A DNA stretch of 64,000 bases from Oceanimonas baumannii (GTDB lineage: Bacteria; Pseudomonadota; Gammaproteobacteria; Enterobacterales; Aeromonadaceae). The notes beneath the pieces are model-generated. The model made no database searches and had not been told where the DNA came from. It worked only from the letters and a program-made list of their open reading frames with translations. Location of the stretch: positions 124,001 through 188,000 of the forward strand of contig NZ_NQJF01000007.1 in NCBI RefSeq assembly GCF_002245495.1. Direction: 5' to 3'. Numbering within the stretch: the first letter of the stretch is position 1; each line of letters opens with the position of its first letter. Shown one piece after another: positions 1-9,633 of the stretch. Made by a program: the position numbers and the translations under genes.

Positions 1-6
1 CAGGAC

Positions 7-2049
7 ATGACGAACCCGCTTCTCACCATGGACGGTCTGCCGCCGTTCAGCCAAATCAGGCCGGAACATGTGAAGCCGGCTGTGGAGCACGCCATTGCCG
101 ATTGCAAAAAGCGGGTAGAGGCGGTGCTGGCCCGGCATGAAGCTTTCACCTGGGACAACCTGGTGGCCCCTCTGGAGGAGGTGAACGATCACCTCAGCCG
201 CATCTGGTCTCCGGTAAGTCACCTTAACAGCGTGATGAACAGTGAAGAACTGCGTCAGGCCTATGAGTCGTGCCTGCCACTGCTGTCGGAATATCACACC
301 TGGATGGGCCAGCATCAGGGGCTTTTTGAGGCCTATCAGAGTCTGGCCGGCCGGGATAATTTCAAAAAGCTGAGCCTGGCTCAGCAAAAGGAAGTGAACA
401 ACACCCTGCGCGACTTCCGGCTGTCGGGCATCGCCCTGGAAACCGAGCAAAAAAGCCGGTTCGGGGAAATTCAGGCCCGGTTGTCGGAATTGTCGTCTAC
501 GTTTGCCAACCGGGTACTGGATGCGACTCAGGCCTGGCACAAGCACATTACCGATCAGAACGAACTGGCCGGGCTGCCCGAGTCGGCACTGGCTGCAGCC
601 CAGGCTCAGGCTCAGGCCCGGGAGCTGGATGGCTGGGTGTTCACCCTCGACATACCGTCCTATTTGCCGGTGATGATGTATGCCGACAATGCCGCTTTGC
701 GTGAGGAAATGTATTACGCCTTTACCACCCGCGCTTCGGATCAGGGCCCTAATGCCGGTGAATTCGATAACACCGCTATTATCGAGGAAACACTGGCGCT
801 GAAGCAGGAGTTGGCCGGGCTGCTGGGCTTTGAGAACTATGCCCAGATGTCGCTGGCCACCAAAATGGCGGAAAGCGAGCAGCAGGTACTGGAATTTCTT
901 GAGCAGCTGGCGGATCGCAGCCACCCACAGGGAAAGGCTGAGCTGGCCGAGCTGCGTGATTTTGCCGAAGCGGAATATGGTGTCAGCGAGCTGAATGCCT
1001 GGGATCTCAGCTATTACGGTGAAAAGCTAAAACAGCATAAATACACTATCTCTGATGAAGAGCTGCGCCCTTATTTCCCGGAAAACCGGGTGATTCACGG
1101 TTTGTTTGAAACCGTCAAGCGGCTGTTCGGCATCAAGGTCACCGAGCGCTTCGGTGTTGAAGTGTGGCATCCGGATGTTCGTTTCTTCGATATTTTTGAT
1201 GAAACCGGCGAACTTCGCGGCAGCTTTTATCTGGATCTTTACGCCCGTGCCAAGAAGCGCGGCGGTGCCTGGATGGATGACTGTATTGGCCGGCGTTACC
1301 GGGAAGATGGCACCTTGCAGAAGCCGGTGGCTTACCTTACCTGTAACTTCAATGGTCCGGTGGGAGACAAGCCAGCCCTGTTTACCCATAACGAAGTGCT
1401 GACCCTGTTCCATGAGTTTGGTCATGGCATTCACCATATGCTGACCAAGGTGGATGTGGCCGGCGTGGCCGGCATCAACGGTGTGGCCTGGGATGCGGTG
1501 GAACTGCCGAGCCAGTTTCTGGAAAACTGGTGCTGGCAGCCTGAGGCACTGGCGTTTATCTCCGGTCACTATGAGAGCGGTGAGCCCTTGCCTGCAGACT
1601 TGCTGGAACGCATGCTGGCGGCGCGTAACTATCACTCGGCGCTGATGATGCTGCGTCAGCTGGAGTTTGCTTTGTTCGACTTCCGTCTGCATATGGATAA
1701 CCAGGCTGCCAAGCCAGGCCGGGTGCAGCAGGTGCTGAACGAGGTACGCAGCCAGGTGGCGGTGATGACGCCACCGGCGTTTAACCGTTTTCAGCATGGT
1801 TTTTCTCATATTTTTGCCGGTGGTTATGCGGCTGGCTACTACAGTTACAAGTGGGCAGAAGTGTTGTCGAGCGATGCCTTCTCGCGGTTTGAGGAAGAAG
1901 GCGTGTTTTCCGCCAAAACCGGCCGTGACTTCCTGCATGCTGTGCTGGAACAGGGAGGATCTAAAGAGCCAATGGAGCTGTTTAAGCAGTTCCGTGGCCG
2001 GGAGCCGAATATCGACGCCTTGCTGCGTCACTCAGGTATTGCTGCCTGA
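7..2049 (+). CDS. prlC: Oligopeptidase A (M3 zinc metallopeptidase)
   Basis: Cytoplasmic zinc endopeptidase that degrades short peptides, including cleaved signal peptides. The 680-residue length equals that of E. coli OpdA/PrlC. The M3 zinc motif HEFGH lies at about residues 469-473, and a downstream glutamate in the segment GVAWDAVELPSQF supplies the third metal ligand in this family. The start is the ATG at 7; only six bases precede it in the window, so the upstream region cannot be judged. In E. coli prlC is directly followed by rsmJ; here a signalling gene sits between them, and a strong terminator follows the prlC stop. Identification rests on full-length resemblance plus the motif. Confidence 0.97.
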   Translation: MTNPLLTMDGLPPFSQIRPEHVKPAVEHAIADCKKRVEAVLARHEAFTWDNLVAPLEEVNDHLSRIWSPVSHLNSVMNSEELRQAYESCLPLLSEYHTWMGQHQGLFEAYQSLAGRDNFKKLSLAQQKEVNNTLRDFRLSGIALETEQKSRFGEIQARLSELSSTFANRVLDATQAWHKHITDQNELAGLPESALAAAQAQAQARELDGWVFTLDIPSYLPVMMYADNAALREEMYYAFTTRASDQGPNAGEFDNTAIIEETLALKQELAGLLGFENYAQMSLATKMAESEQQVLEFLEQLADRSHPQGKAELAELRDFAEAEYGVSELNAWDLSYYGEKLKQHKYTISDEELRPYFPENRVIHGLFETVKRLFGIKVTERFGVEVWHPDVRFFDIFDETGELRGSFYLDLYARAKKRGGAWMDDCIGRRYREDGTLQKPVAYLTCNFNGPVGDKPALFTHNEVLTLFHEFGHGIHHMLTKVDVAGVAGINGVAWDAVELPSQFLENWCWQPEALAFISGHYESGEPLPADLLERMLAARNYHSALMMLRQLEFALFDFRLHMDNQAAKPGRVQQVLNEVRSQVAVMTPPAFNRFQHGFSHIFAGGYAAGYYSYKWAEVLSSDAFSRFEEEGVFSAKTGRDFLHAVLEQGGSKEPMELFKQFRGREPNIDALLRHSGIAA

Positions 2050-2065
2050 TTCTTGTTTTGGCAGA

Positions 2066-2088
2066 AGGTGGCTCCGGCCACCTTTTTT
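2066..2088 (+). terminator. Intrinsic terminator after prlC
   Basis: A perfect 7-bp stem (AGGTGGC / GCCACCT) with a 4-nt loop is followed by six T residues, 17 bases after the prlC stop. It separates prlC from the GGDEF-EAL gene, so the two are probably different transcription units. Confidence 0.85.
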
Positions 2089-2166
2089 ATTTCGTTATGC
2101 GGGGTAGAGCGAGCAAGAGTAAAAGGTCAGAATAGACCAAGCAGTATTTTCACATGAGATAACGTA

Positions 2167-4569
2167 ATGGAACATGGGATAACCTCCTGGTTCAGCCTGT
2201 GGTGTATCAGCCAGCTGGTAGAGCAGCGCCTGGCCGATGGTGTGCTGTTGTGTCACCGTCAGGGACAGCAATGGCAGCCCGTTCTGGCTGCGGGTATGCC
2301 GCTGCCCGATACGCCCTTGTATGCTGCGGGGAAGCGGCAGTTCCGGCGTCTGGGTTATCCCCTTTGCCGCAACCTGAAGATGGGTTCCGGACAATTTTTG
2401 TCGCTGTCTGCTCAATATCCTGAATATGCGTTGTTTCTGTTGCACCACCGGCGCCATGCCCGGCTGCCCAAGGCCGCCTGGCTGGGTTTTTTTGCATCCA
2501 TGTTCACGTATCCCGACCGAGCACGGCAGGCCGTTTCGATATTGCCTCTGTTTGAGTATTTCCCGCTGCCGCTGGTACGGGCCACTCCCGACGGCGTGGT
2601 GGAGTGGACCAACCGGGCGTTGCAGCACATTACCGGTGAAAGTGCCGGCAACATGGTGGGTCGCTCATTGCGCGAGTTCACTCTGGGTGCAGACTGGCCG
2701 GAAACAAGGCGTTTGTATCAGCGGCTGGCAAATGAGCCTGAACTCGGCATTGCGGTGGTGGACAAACATTATCTCCATCCCAACGGGCACTTGCTGCAAG
2801 CGGAAACCCAGCTTGCTCTGGTGCGCGATATTGATCATAACCCCCTGTGTCTGATGGGTACGCTGGCCAGTTTGCGCCCGCGGGCCGTTGCCCCCCCGGG
2901 TATGAGCCTGCGTTTTATTCCGGCACCGGAGCAGCCGGAAGGCGTGATGATCTGCGATGCCAACAGCCGTCTTGAACAGGTCAGCCCGGGCTTTGAACAG
3001 GTCACCGGTTATACTGAAGGGGAAGTGCGGGGCAGTCATCCATCCTTGTTGCGTTCGGGATTGCACAGCTGGGGATTTTACCGGCAGATGAACCGTGCTC
3101 TGAACGAGCAGGGGCGCTGGCAGGGAGAGGTGTGGAACCGGCGTCGCAACGGGCAGGTTTATCCGGAACGGCTCAGTATCAGCTCCCTTTACGGACCCGG
3201 CAACGAAGTGCGTTTTGTGGCGGTGTTCAGTGAAATGAAGCAGCCCGACGCCGAGGAGCAGAATGCACCGCCGGAAGAAAAGGACGCCCTGACCGGCCTT
3301 GCCAACCGCACCAGTTTTCAGCAGCGGCTGGTTCGTCATTGCCGGCTGAATGAACCTTTTGCGTTGATGATTCTCGATATCAACAACTTTCGCCTGTTTA
3401 ACAATGCTATCAACCACAGGGTGGGAGACCGAGTGCTGCAAGAGGTGGCCGCGCGGCTGCGGGGCCGGCTGCGTAGTGGTGATGCACTGGCACGTATTGG
3501 CAGCGATGAATTTGCTCTGCTGGTTCCGGGTATCGTACATCACCGTCAGGCGCGTATTTTTGGCCGGCACTTGCTCAGAGCACTGGCCCGGCCCCTGCTG
3601 ATGGCCGAGCAGCAATTGTATGTGGATGCCACTCTGGGCGGCGCTCTCTGGCCCGGACCGAATGAAAAGGATGCTGAAAGCTTACTGCAGCATGCGGAGC
3701 AGGCGCTGTTTGGAGCCAAGCAAAAACATGAACCGCTGGCACTGTATGACGATGAACTGAACCGCAACCAGAGCCGGCGAATAAGGCTGCAGCACGATCT
3801 GACCGACGCCATTCAGCAGGGCGGGCTACGGCTTCATTATCAGCCTATCGTGGATACTGCCAGTGGCAGGGTTACCAAGCTGGAGGCACTGGTGCGCTGG
3901 CAGCATGCTGAGCTGGGTGCCATTTCACCGATGGAGTTTGTGCCGGTGGCGGAGGAGTGCGGCATGGTACAGGCGCTGGGAGACTGGGTGCTTAACCGGG
4001 CTTGTGCCGATCTGCGCCGGCTGGAACTGGCCGGTCATTCATTGCTGATGGCCATTAACCGTTCCAGTCTGGAGTTTCAGAGCCTGGGGCTGGACGGCAA
4101 CGAATGGCTGTCGATTATTGAGCACCATGGCCTTTCCCCCCGGCAGATTATTTTCGAGATCACCGAGTCGTTGTTTATGCAAGGGAATGAACACCACCTG
4201 GAGCGGATTACTGCTCTGCGCAAGGCGGGTTGCCACATTGCCATCGACGATTTCGGCACCGGCTTTTCGGCACTGAATTATTTACGGACCTTTCCCATCG
4301 ATCTGGTTAAAATTGATAAAAGCTTTATTGATCACCTGCCGGGCAATCAAAAAGATGGCTTGCTGCTGGAAGGTATTTTGCGCATTATCGGCGACCTTGG
4401 CATGCAGGTGGTGATAGAAGGCATGGAAACGCCGGCCCAGGCAGCCTATTTGTCGACCCGGCCCTGTCATTTTTTACAAGGGTACCTGATTGCCAGACCC
4501 ATGCCCCTTCGTGAATTACTGATTTTTCTGGAAACCTATGCCGGACACACTGTACCCGCTGCAGATTGA
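2167..4569 (+). CDS. PAS-PAS-GGDEF-EAL cyclic-di-GMP signalling protein
   Basis: Predicted cytoplasmic c-di-GMP turnover protein of 800 residues with no obvious membrane segment. Order: an unassigned N-terminal region (about 1-120, possibly GAF-like), two PAS-like segments (about 125-225 and 250-355), GGDEF (about 375-530) and EAL (about 545-790). The GGDEF signature reads GSDEF at about 445, a deviation that often goes with weak or regulatory function. The EAL domain keeps EALVRW (573), DDFGTG (694) and a VKIDKSF segment, so phosphodiesterase activity is likely. Its last 32 bases overlap the start of rsmJ. It has its own upstream region after the prlC terminator; the ribosome binding site is weak. 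Ligand and output are unknown. Confidence 0.9.
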   Translation: MEHGITSWFSLWCISQLVEQRLADGVLLCHRQGQQWQPVLAAGMPLPDTPLYAAGKRQFRRLGYPLCRNLKMGSGQFLSLSAQYPEYALFLLHHRRHARLPKAAWLGFFASMFTYPDRARQAVSILPLFEYFPLPLVRATPDGVVEWTNRALQHITGESAGNMVGRSLREFTLGADWPETRRLYQRLANEPELGIAVVDKHYLHPNGHLLQAETQLALVRDIDHNPLCLMGTLASLRPRAVAPPGMSLRFIPAPEQPEGVMICDANSRLEQVSPGFEQVTGYTEGEVRGSHPSLLRSGLHSWGFYRQMNRALNEQGRWQGEVWNRRRNGQVYPERLSISSLYGPGNEVRFVAVFSEMKQPDAEEQNAPPEEKDALTGLANRTSFQQRLVRHCRLNEPFALMILDINNFRLFNNAINHRVGDRVLQEVAARLRGRLRSGDALARIGSDEFALLVPGIVHHRQARIFGRHLLRALARPLLMAEQQLYVDATLGGALWPGPNEKDAESLLQHAEQALFGAKQKHEPLALYDDELNRNQSRRIRLQHDLTDAIQQGGLRLHYQPIVDTASGRVTKLEALVRWQHAELGAISPMEFVPVAEECGMVQALGDWVLNRACADLRRLELAGHSLLMAINRSSLEFQSLGLDGNEWLSIIEHHGLSPRQIIFEITESLFMQGNEHHLERITALRKAGCHIAIDDFGTGFSALNYLRTFPIDLVKIDKSFIDHLPGNQKDGLLLEGILRIIGDLGMQVVIEGMETPAQAAYLSTRPCHFLQGYLIARPMPLRELLIFLETYAGHTVPAAD

Positions 4570-5296
4570 GCTGCAGGATCCCGCCCTGGCTGCTGAGGCC
4601 GATGTATTACGTACTGCCTTGAGTGGCGTGACCGCCGCCGCTCCCTTTGCCCTGATCTTCACTGAAGGCCGGCTGGAATTGCATAAACTGGATGAGCCCA
4701 GGCTGGGCGGTGTGTATGTTGATTTTGTAGCGGGGGCGGTCGCGCACCGGCGCAAGTTTGGTGGCGGACGGGGCCAGACTATTGCCAAGGCCGTGGGGCT
4801 CAAGCATGGCCATAATCCCAGTGTGGTAGACGGCACTGCCGGTCTGGGCCGGGATGCCTTTGTACTGGCCTCGCTGGGCTGCACCGTTACCCTGTGCGAG
4901 CGTCATCCAGTGGTGCATGCGCTGCTGCAAGATGGCCTGCGCCGGGCTGCCGCCGATACAGAAATCGGCCCCTGGGTGCGAGAGCGGCTGCAGCTGCTGC
5001 CTTTTGGCCACACGCTGGGCGACATTGCCCGGCAACCGGATGTGGTTTATCTGGATCCCATGTTTCCTCACAAAAAGAAAACGGCACTGGTCAAAAAGGA
5101 AATGCGGGTGTTTCACTCTCTGGTGGGGGCCGACGAAGATGCCGATGCCCTGCTGGCACCGGCGTTGGAACTGGCCCGGGCAAGAGTAGTGGTAAAGCGG
5201 CCCGACTACGCCGGATTCCTCGATGAGGTACCCCCCTCGGCGCAAATCACCAGCAAGAACAACCGCTTCGACCTTTATGTAAAGAAAGCCTTGTAG
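4538..5296 (+). CDS. rsmJ: 16S rRNA (guanine-1516-N2)-methyltransferase
   Basis: SAM-dependent methyltransferase that modifies G1516 of 16S rRNA (E. coli RsmJ/YhiQ, 250 residues; 252 here). The SAM-binding loop [12 protein letters not shown] is near residues 97-109. The catalytic-type motif YLDPMFP is near 168-174. The N-terminal and C-terminal segments also match the family. The ATG at 4538 lies inside the end of the GGDEF-EAL gene (32-bp overlap), which suggests translational coupling to a gene that is not its usual partner. It converges on ybgE with about 20 bases between. Confidence 0.95.
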   Translation: MPDTLYPLQIELQDPALAAEADVLRTALSGVTAAAPFALIFTEGRLELHKLDEPRLGGVYVDFVAGAVAHRRKFGGGRGQTIAKAVGLKHGHNPSVVDGTAGLGRDAFVLASLGCTVTLCERHPVVHALLQDGLRRAAADTEIGPWVRERLQLLPFGHTLGDIARQPDVVYLDPMFPHKKKTALVKKEMRVFHSLVGADEDADALLAPALELARARVVVKRPDYAGFLDEVPPSAQITSKNNRFDLYVKKAL

Positions 5297-5317
5297 GCAT
5301 AACGGGGCTGGTCTGGA

Positions 5318-5569
5318 TCAAAATATCATCAGGCCGGCCAGACCCCACAGTAACCAGGGCAGAGGCGGATAAAACAGCCAGCGTTCAATCTTCCCCCGAC
5401 ACTGCCAGCCGACCGCATGTACCACACACAGAGCCATGGCGATCAGCTGCAGCGATAACCAGCCATGGGGCGGCACTTGCCCTGCCACTACCCGGCTCCA
5501 TATCAGTGCGACCCCTGCCAGCGCCAGCAGCGCTGACACTGGGCGCAGCCAGGACTTAATGTTCATCAT
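5318..5569 (-). CDS. ybgE: Cytochrome bd operon protein YbgE
   Basis: Small inner-membrane protein of the cyd operon, about 83 residues, with three hydrophobic segments (roughly 12-28, 38-55 and 66-82). Function in E. coli is unclear. The start codon overlaps the 3' end of cydX: the sequence ATGATGAACATTAA contains two possible ATGs (5569, 5566) and the cydX stop. This placement is the E. coli operon order cydABX-ybgE. A longer open frame extends upstream through cydX in another frame, but the short start fits the family length and operon structure. Last gene of the operon here; no ybgC or tol genes follow. Confidence 0.85.
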   Translation of the reverse strand: MMNIKSWLRPVSALLALAGVALIWSRVVAGQVPPHGWLSLQLIAMALCVVHAVGWQCRGKIERWLFYPPLPWLLWGLAGLMIF

Positions 5570-5669
5570 CCTGTTCCCGGCCGAACTCCACAAATTCCAG
5601 CCACAGGGCATTGATGATCCCAAAGCTGCAGGCCAGCAATACACCCAGAACCCAAGCGAAATACCACAT
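5556..5669 (-). CDS. cydX: Cytochrome bd-I oxidase small subunit CydX
   Basis: A 37-residue single-pass membrane protein beginning MWYFAWVLGVLLACSFG, the hallmark CydX N-terminus, and ending in an acidic tail. In E. coli the 37-residue CydX binds CydA and is needed for stability and activity of the bd oxidase. It starts 10 bases after the cydB stop, with a GGAG ribosome binding site just upstream, and overlaps ybgE. It is too short for usual gene-finding cutoffs and was read directly from the minus strand. Confidence 0.95.
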   Translation of the reverse strand: MWYFAWVLGVLLACSFGIINALWLEFVEFGREQDDEH

Positions 5670-5679
5670 AGTTTTCTCC

Positions 5680-6816
5680 TTAATAGCTGCCAACGGAATT
5701 TTGCTTGATGTGCTCTTCCGTCACCCGGCCCCATAGCTTGCGGTAGCACCACAGGGTATAGCCCAGCACAATTGGGACAAAAATAATGGCGACGACCAGC
5801 ATGATGCCGAGCGTTTTTTCACTTGAAACAGCGTCCCACAGGGTCAGACTGTGGTTGGGGCTCAGGCTTGAGGTCAACACAAAGGGGAACAGGGAGCCGC
5901 CCGCGGTGAAGATAACGCCGGCACAGGCCAGAGCCGAGCTGGTGAATGCCCAGCCTGGCCGACGAGCATGGCTCAGCAGCACCGACAGCGCCATGCCTCC
6001 CAGTCCCAGCGCCGGGGCAAGCCACAGCAGCGGAAATTTACTGTAGTTTTCCAGCCAGGCACCGGGGGCCAGAGTGACCTGTTTGGCGGTGGGTATCAGT
6101 ACTGCACCGGGTTTGCCCATGCTTGCTATCACGTAACCATCCATACCCAGCTTCAGCCACAGGCCGGCCAGCACAAAACCAGCCAATGCCACCAGCCCTG
6201 CCAGCCGGCTTAAGCGGCGTGCCCTCTCTGCAACGGCACCTTCGGTGCGCAATTGCAGATAGTTGCCTCCGTGGAGCATCAACAAGCTCAGGCTGACCAG
6301 GCCACACAGCAGTGAAAAGGGGTTGAGCAGCCCAAACAGGCCACCGTCGTAGCGGGAACGCATCAGGTTGTCGAGTTCAAAAGGTACACCCAAAAACAGG
6401 TTGCCGATGGCAACTCCAAACACCAGCGCCGGAATGGCTGAGCCGGCGAAAATGCCCCAGTCCCAGCTCCTGCGCCAGCGATCATCCTTTACCTTGGAGC
6501 GATATTCAAAGCCTACCGGGCGAAAGAACAGCGCGAACAGGACCAGCATCATGGCCCAGTAAAAGCCGGAGAAAGCCACCGCATAAACCATGGGCCAGGC
6601 CGCGAACAGAGCGCCGCCAGCGGTAATAAACCAGACCTGGTTTCCGTCCCAGTGCGGGCCCAGAGCGTTAATGGCGACCCGGCGCTCGCTGTCGGTGCGG
6701 CCTACAAAGGGGAGCATTGCACCGGCTCCCATATCAAAGCCGTCGGTAATGGCAAAGCCAACCAGCAATACGCCAATCAGTGCCCACCAGATGAGTTTCA
6801 GCAGTTCGTAGTCCAT
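5680..6816 (-). CDS. cydB: Cytochrome bd ubiquinol oxidase subunit II
   Basis: Integral membrane subunit of the high-affinity quinol:O2 oxidoreductase, 378 residues (E. coli 379). The N-terminal region resembling E. coli CydB (LIWWALIGVLLVGFAITDGF at about 8-27, then a GPHWDGNQVW segment) is clear, with about eight or nine hydrophobic helices. The start is 2 bases after the cydA stop, and cydX follows 10 bases downstream. It pairs with CydA to form the bd oxidase used under low oxygen. No cydDC exporter genes are in the window. Confidence 0.97.
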   Translation of the reverse strand: MDYELLKLIWWALIGVLLVGFAITDGFDMGAGAMLPFVGRTDSERRVAINALGPHWDGNQVWFITAGGALFAAWPMVYAVAFSGFYWAMMLVLFALFFRPVGFEYRSKVKDDRWRRSWDWGIFAGSAIPALVFGVAIGNLFLGVPFELDNLMRSRYDGGLFGLLNPFSLLCGLVSLSLLMLHGGNYLQLRTEGAVAERARRLSRLAGLVALAGFVLAGLWLKLGMDGYVIASMGKPGAVLIPTAKQVTLAPGAWLENYSKFPLLWLAPALGLGGMALSVLLSHARRPGWAFTSSALACAGVIFTAGGSLFPFVLTSSLSPNHSLTLWDAVSSEKTLGIMLVVAIIFVPIVLGYTLWCYRKLWGRVTEEHIKQNSVGSY

Positions 6817-6818
6817 GT

Positions 6819-8381
6819 TCAGGCCTCCCGGGGCTGAAGTTCAAAGTGATAACGGCCGGTTTCAAGCACGCTGGGACCGCGACGGGCATAGCGTACCATC
6901 AGGTACATTTCGGCAATCAGCAAGAGGGTATAAAAGGCGATAAAGCCGGCCAGGCTGCCGAGTACATCGCCCCGCGACAGGCTCGACACCGACATGGCGG
7001 TGGGCAGTACCTCGGCAATGGACCAGGGTTGACGGCCGAACTCGGCCACAAACCAGCCCATTTCACAGGCCAGCCAGGGGGCAGGCAGGGAGAACAGGGC
7101 CAGTTTCAGCAGCCAGCGTTTTTCTCCGATGCGGTGGCGACTGCTTTCGTAAAAGGCCATGGCAAAGATAAACAGCATCAGCACGCCCAGTCCAACCATG
7201 ATGCGAAAAGTCCAGAACATGGGAGCCACCCGGGGAATGGAGCTGTCGACGGCTTGCTGGATGTGCTCGTCGGTAGCGTTAACCACATCGGGAGCAAAGC
7301 GCTTCACCAGAAGGCCGTAGCCCAGGTCTTCCTTGAGTTCATCAAAGCGCGATCGGTTAAGAGGAGTATCTTCGCCGTTTTTCAGCTGTTGCAGTACCGA
7401 GTAGGCTTCAATCCCGTTGCGAATGCGTACTTCGTGCTCTTTCTTGAGATCCTTGATACCAATCACCGGCTCGTCCAGAGAACGGGTCGCGATAATTCCG
7501 AGGGCATAGGGAATACGAATGGCATAGTCGGTACGCATTTCTTCTTCATTGGGCAGGCCCAAAAGAGTAAAAGCTGCCGGCGGTGCATGGGTTTCCCACT
7601 CGGCTTCAATGGCAGCCAGCTTGGTTTTCTGAACATCGCCCAGTTCATAACCGGACTCGTCCCCCAGCAGGATGACCGACAGAATAGAGGCCAGTCCAAA
7701 AGAAGCAGCGATGGCGAAGGAGCGTTTGGCAAAGGCGATGTCACGGCCCTTGAGCAGAAAGTAACTGGAAATCGCAAGTACAAACATGGCTCCGGTGACA
7801 TAACCCGCTGATACCGTATGCACGAACTTCACCTGCGCCACCGGGTTAAAAATCAGCTCGCTGAACGAAGTCATCTCCATGCGCATGGTTTCAAAGTTGA
7901 ATTCGGCACCTACCGGGTTTTGCATCCAGCCGTTGGCAATCAGAATCCATAATGCCGACAGGTTGGAGCCGAGCGCCACTAACCAGGTGACGACCAGATG
8001 CTGCACCTTGGTAAGCCTGCCCCAGCCAAAGAAAAACAAACCGATGAAGGTAGATTCAAGAAAAAACGCCATCAGACCTTCAATGGCCAAAGGCGCGCCA
8101 AAAATATCGCCGACATAATGAGAGTAATAAGCCCAGTTGGTCCCAAACTGGAATTCCAGGGTGATGCCGGTGGTGACGCCTAACGCGAAGTTAATACCGA
8201 ACAGCTTGCCCCAGAACTTGGTCATGTCCTTATATATTTGTTTGCCGGTCAGGACATAGACCGACTCCATAATGGCCAGCATAAATGCCAGCCCCAGTGT
8301 CAGCGGAACAAACAGAAAGTGATAAAAGGCGGTGATGGCAAACTGCAACCGCGACAGGTCAACGATATCTTCACCGATCAT
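6819..8381 (-). CDS. cydA: Cytochrome bd ubiquinol oxidase subunit I
   Basis: Haem-bearing catalytic subunit with hemes b558, b595 and d; 520 residues against 522 in E. coli. The N-terminus [20 protein letters not shown] carries the conserved haem-ligand histidine near 19. The long quinol-binding loop (about 250-380) is of the long, E. coli-like type rather than the short one of Bacillus. Later the [12 protein letters not shown] motif is present. The ATG at 8381 overlaps the end of cydP by 11 bases. Expression is probably controlled from the FNR-like boxes upstream of cydP. Confidence 0.97.
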   Translation of the reverse strand: MIGEDIVDLSRLQFAITAFYHFLFVPLTLGLAFMLAIMESVYVLTGKQIYKDMTKFWGKLFGINFALGVTTGITLEFQFGTNWAYYSHYVGDIFGAPLAIEGLMAFFLESTFIGLFFFGWGRLTKVQHLVVTWLVALGSNLSALWILIANGWMQNPVGAEFNFETMRMEMTSFSELIFNPVAQVKFVHTVSAGYVTGAMFVLAISSYFLLKGRDIAFAKRSFAIAASFGLASILSVILLGDESGYELGDVQKTKLAAIEAEWETHAPPAAFTLLGLPNEEEMRTDYAIRIPYALGIIATRSLDEPVIGIKDLKKEHEVRIRNGIEAYSVLQQLKNGEDTPLNRSRFDELKEDLGYGLLVKRFAPDVVNATDEHIQQAVDSSIPRVAPMFWTFRIMVGLGVLMLFIFAMAFYESSRHRIGEKRWLLKLALFSLPAPWLACEMGWFVAEFGRQPWSIAEVLPTAMSVSSLSRGDVLGSLAGFIAFYTLLLIAEMYLMVRYARRGPSVLETGRYHFELQPREA

Positions 8382-8556
8382 TATCGGCCTCCGTTGCTTT
8401 TTGGGACTCGAACCAGCGCTGCTCTATAGCGGTGTTGCCTTGCTTCACATCGACCGGAGCACTGAACCAGGCCCACTTGATGATGAAGATGACCAGCAAT
8501 TTGAGCAGCAGTATGGTGACGATTTCCCGGGACAGGGTAATGTGGGGGATGTTCAT
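8371..8556 (-). CDS. cydP: Putative cytochrome oxidase small subunit CydP
   Basis: A 61-residue protein beginning [18 protein letters not shown], with a single transmembrane helix at about 10-30 and a charged C-terminus. It matches the CydP family of small proteins encoded just upstream of cydA in many gammaproteobacteria. The open frame extends 23 codons further upstream, but the ATG at 8556 fits the family N-terminus, and the extension would run into the promoter and the first FNR-like box. It overlaps cydA by 11 bases and is the first gene of the cyd operon here. Function is inferred from family and context only. Confidence 0.8.
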   Translation of the reverse strand: MNIPHITLSREIVTILLLKLLVIFIIKWAWFSAPVDVKQGNTAIEQRWFESQKATEADNDR

Positions 8557-8611
8557 GGTCAGCTCTCTCGTTAAGCTAATTCTAAAGTAGCGACCCCTTT
8601 CAACTATGGGC

Positions 8612-8625
8612 TTGATCCAGGTCAA
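8612..8625. promoter_or_regulatory. FNR-like box, cyd-proximal
   Basis: TTGAT-CCAG-GTCAA matches the FNR consensus TTGAT-N4-ATCAA at nine of ten half-site bases. It lies about 56 bases upstream of the cydP start, in the divergent region shared with the metallohydrolase gene at 8767. FNR and ArcA control of cyd is established in enterobacteria; control here is inferred from the match. Confidence 0.6.
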
Positions 8626-8653
8626 GTTGGATAAGGAAAGACAAGAATAAAAG

Positions 8654-8667
8654 TTGATTTTTATCAG
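8654..8667. promoter_or_regulatory. Second FNR-like box
   Basis: TTGAT-TTTT-ATCAG matches the FNR consensus at nine of ten half-site bases. Its centre is 42 bases from the centre of the box at 8612-8625, about four helical turns, so two dimers would lie on the same DNA face. It could serve cyd, the divergent gene at 8767, or both. Confidence 0.55.
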
Positions 8668-8723
8668 GCTGTTACAACCACGTTTAAAAGTGGTGACAAA
8701 GGCTTGCCAGCGCAGCCTTTTTA

Positions 8724-8741
8724 AATTAGCTTTAACTAATT
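8724..8741. promoter_or_regulatory. AT-rich inverted repeat upstream of metallohydrolase
   Basis: AATTAG and CTAATT form a perfect 6-bp inverted repeat around a 6-nt centre, ending 25 bases before the ATG at 8767. Its position suits a repressor operator. BigR/YgaV-type ArsR repressors often control persulfide dioxygenase genes through AT-rich palindromes, but no such regulator is adjacent, so the assignment is open. Confidence 0.4.
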
Positions 8742-8766
8742 AATAGATGCGCTCGCAGGAGACACC

Positions 8767-9633
8767 ATGTCACAGCCTTATGTTCGTGCCTTTCTGGATC
8801 AGGACAGTGAAACCTTCAGCTATGTGATTTATGACAAGTCTGGTGGCCATGCCGCGATTATCGATCCTGTACTGGACTTCAATTATCACTCCGGACGTAC
8901 CGGCACCACTACTGCCCAGCAACTGGTGGACTTTGTACGTGAGCAGCAGCTGACTCTGGACTGGATACTGGAAACTCATGCCCATGCAGACCATCTATCG
9001 GCGGCACCCTTTATCAAACAACAGCTGGGAGGATGCATCGCTATAGGTGAGCATATTCGTGAGGTACAGGGCATCTTTCAGCGTGTGTTCGGGCTGGAAA
9101 AGGAGTTACTGCCTGATGGCAGTCAGTTCGATCATCTGTTCGCCGATGGTGAGCAGTTTGCGGTAGGTGAACTGAGCGTGCGGGTGATGCATGTGCCCGG
9201 TCACACACCGGCGGATATTGCCTATCTGGTCAACGATAAAATGGTTTTTGTGGGCGATACCCTGTTTATGCCTGATGTGGGCACCGCCCGTTGTGATTTT
9301 CCCGGTGGCAGTGCCCGGCGCTTGTTTGATTCTGTGCAGCGGCTGCTGGCGCTGCCGGAACACACCGATATTTATGTGTGCCACGATTATCCGCCCCAGG
9401 AGCGGGAGCACGAGTGCCGCACCACGGTCGGCGCTCAGAAACGGCGCAATATTCATGTGCATAGCGGGGTTGAGCGGGCCGCTTTTGTCACCATGCGTAA
9501 CGAGCGCGATGCCACCCTGGCTGTGCCCCGGCTGATTCTGCCGTCTATTCAGGTCAATATTTGTGCCGGCCAGTTACCGCCGGCAGACGAGCAGGGCCGC
9601 CGTTACCTCAGGGTGCCTCTGGATCAGCTCTGA
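8767..9633 (+). CDS. MBL-fold metallohydrolase, persulfide dioxygenase-like (ETHE1/Blh type)
   Basis: A 288-residue metallo-beta-lactamase-fold protein. The metal motif [10 protein letters not shown] lies at about 70-79 (H71, H73, D75, H76). A later [11 protein letters not shown] histidine (about 146), [19 protein letters not shown] near 160-178, and a CHDYPP histidine complete a site like that of ETHE1/Blh persulfide dioxygenases, which oxidise glutathione persulfide using mononuclear iron. It reads divergently from the cyd operon and overlaps the 3' end of the convergent MCP gene by 10 bases. The usual rhodanese or sulfide:quinone reductase partners are absent nearby. A glyoxalase II-like role is the alternative. 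Confidence 0.82.
   Translation: MSQPYVRAFLDQDSETFSYVIYDKSGGHAAIIDPVLDFNYHSGRTGTTTAQQLVDFVREQQLTLDWILETHAHADHLSAAPFIKQQLGGCIAIGEHIREVQGIFQRVFGLEKELLPDGSQFDHLFADGEQFAVGELSVRVMHVPGHTPADIAYLVNDKMVFVGDTLFMPDVGTARCDFPGGSARRLFDSVQRLLALPEHTDIYVCHDYPPQEREHECRTTVGAQKRRNIHVHSGVERAAFVTMRNERDATLAVPRLILPSIQVNICAGQLPPADEQGRRYLRVPLDQL

Noticed and set aside
1027-2031. 334-codon open frame on the minus strand inside prlC
   Set aside because: Antisense shadow of a well conserved metallopeptidase gene; the product is rich in His, Gln and Arg, has no family resemblance, and has no ribosome binding site of note.
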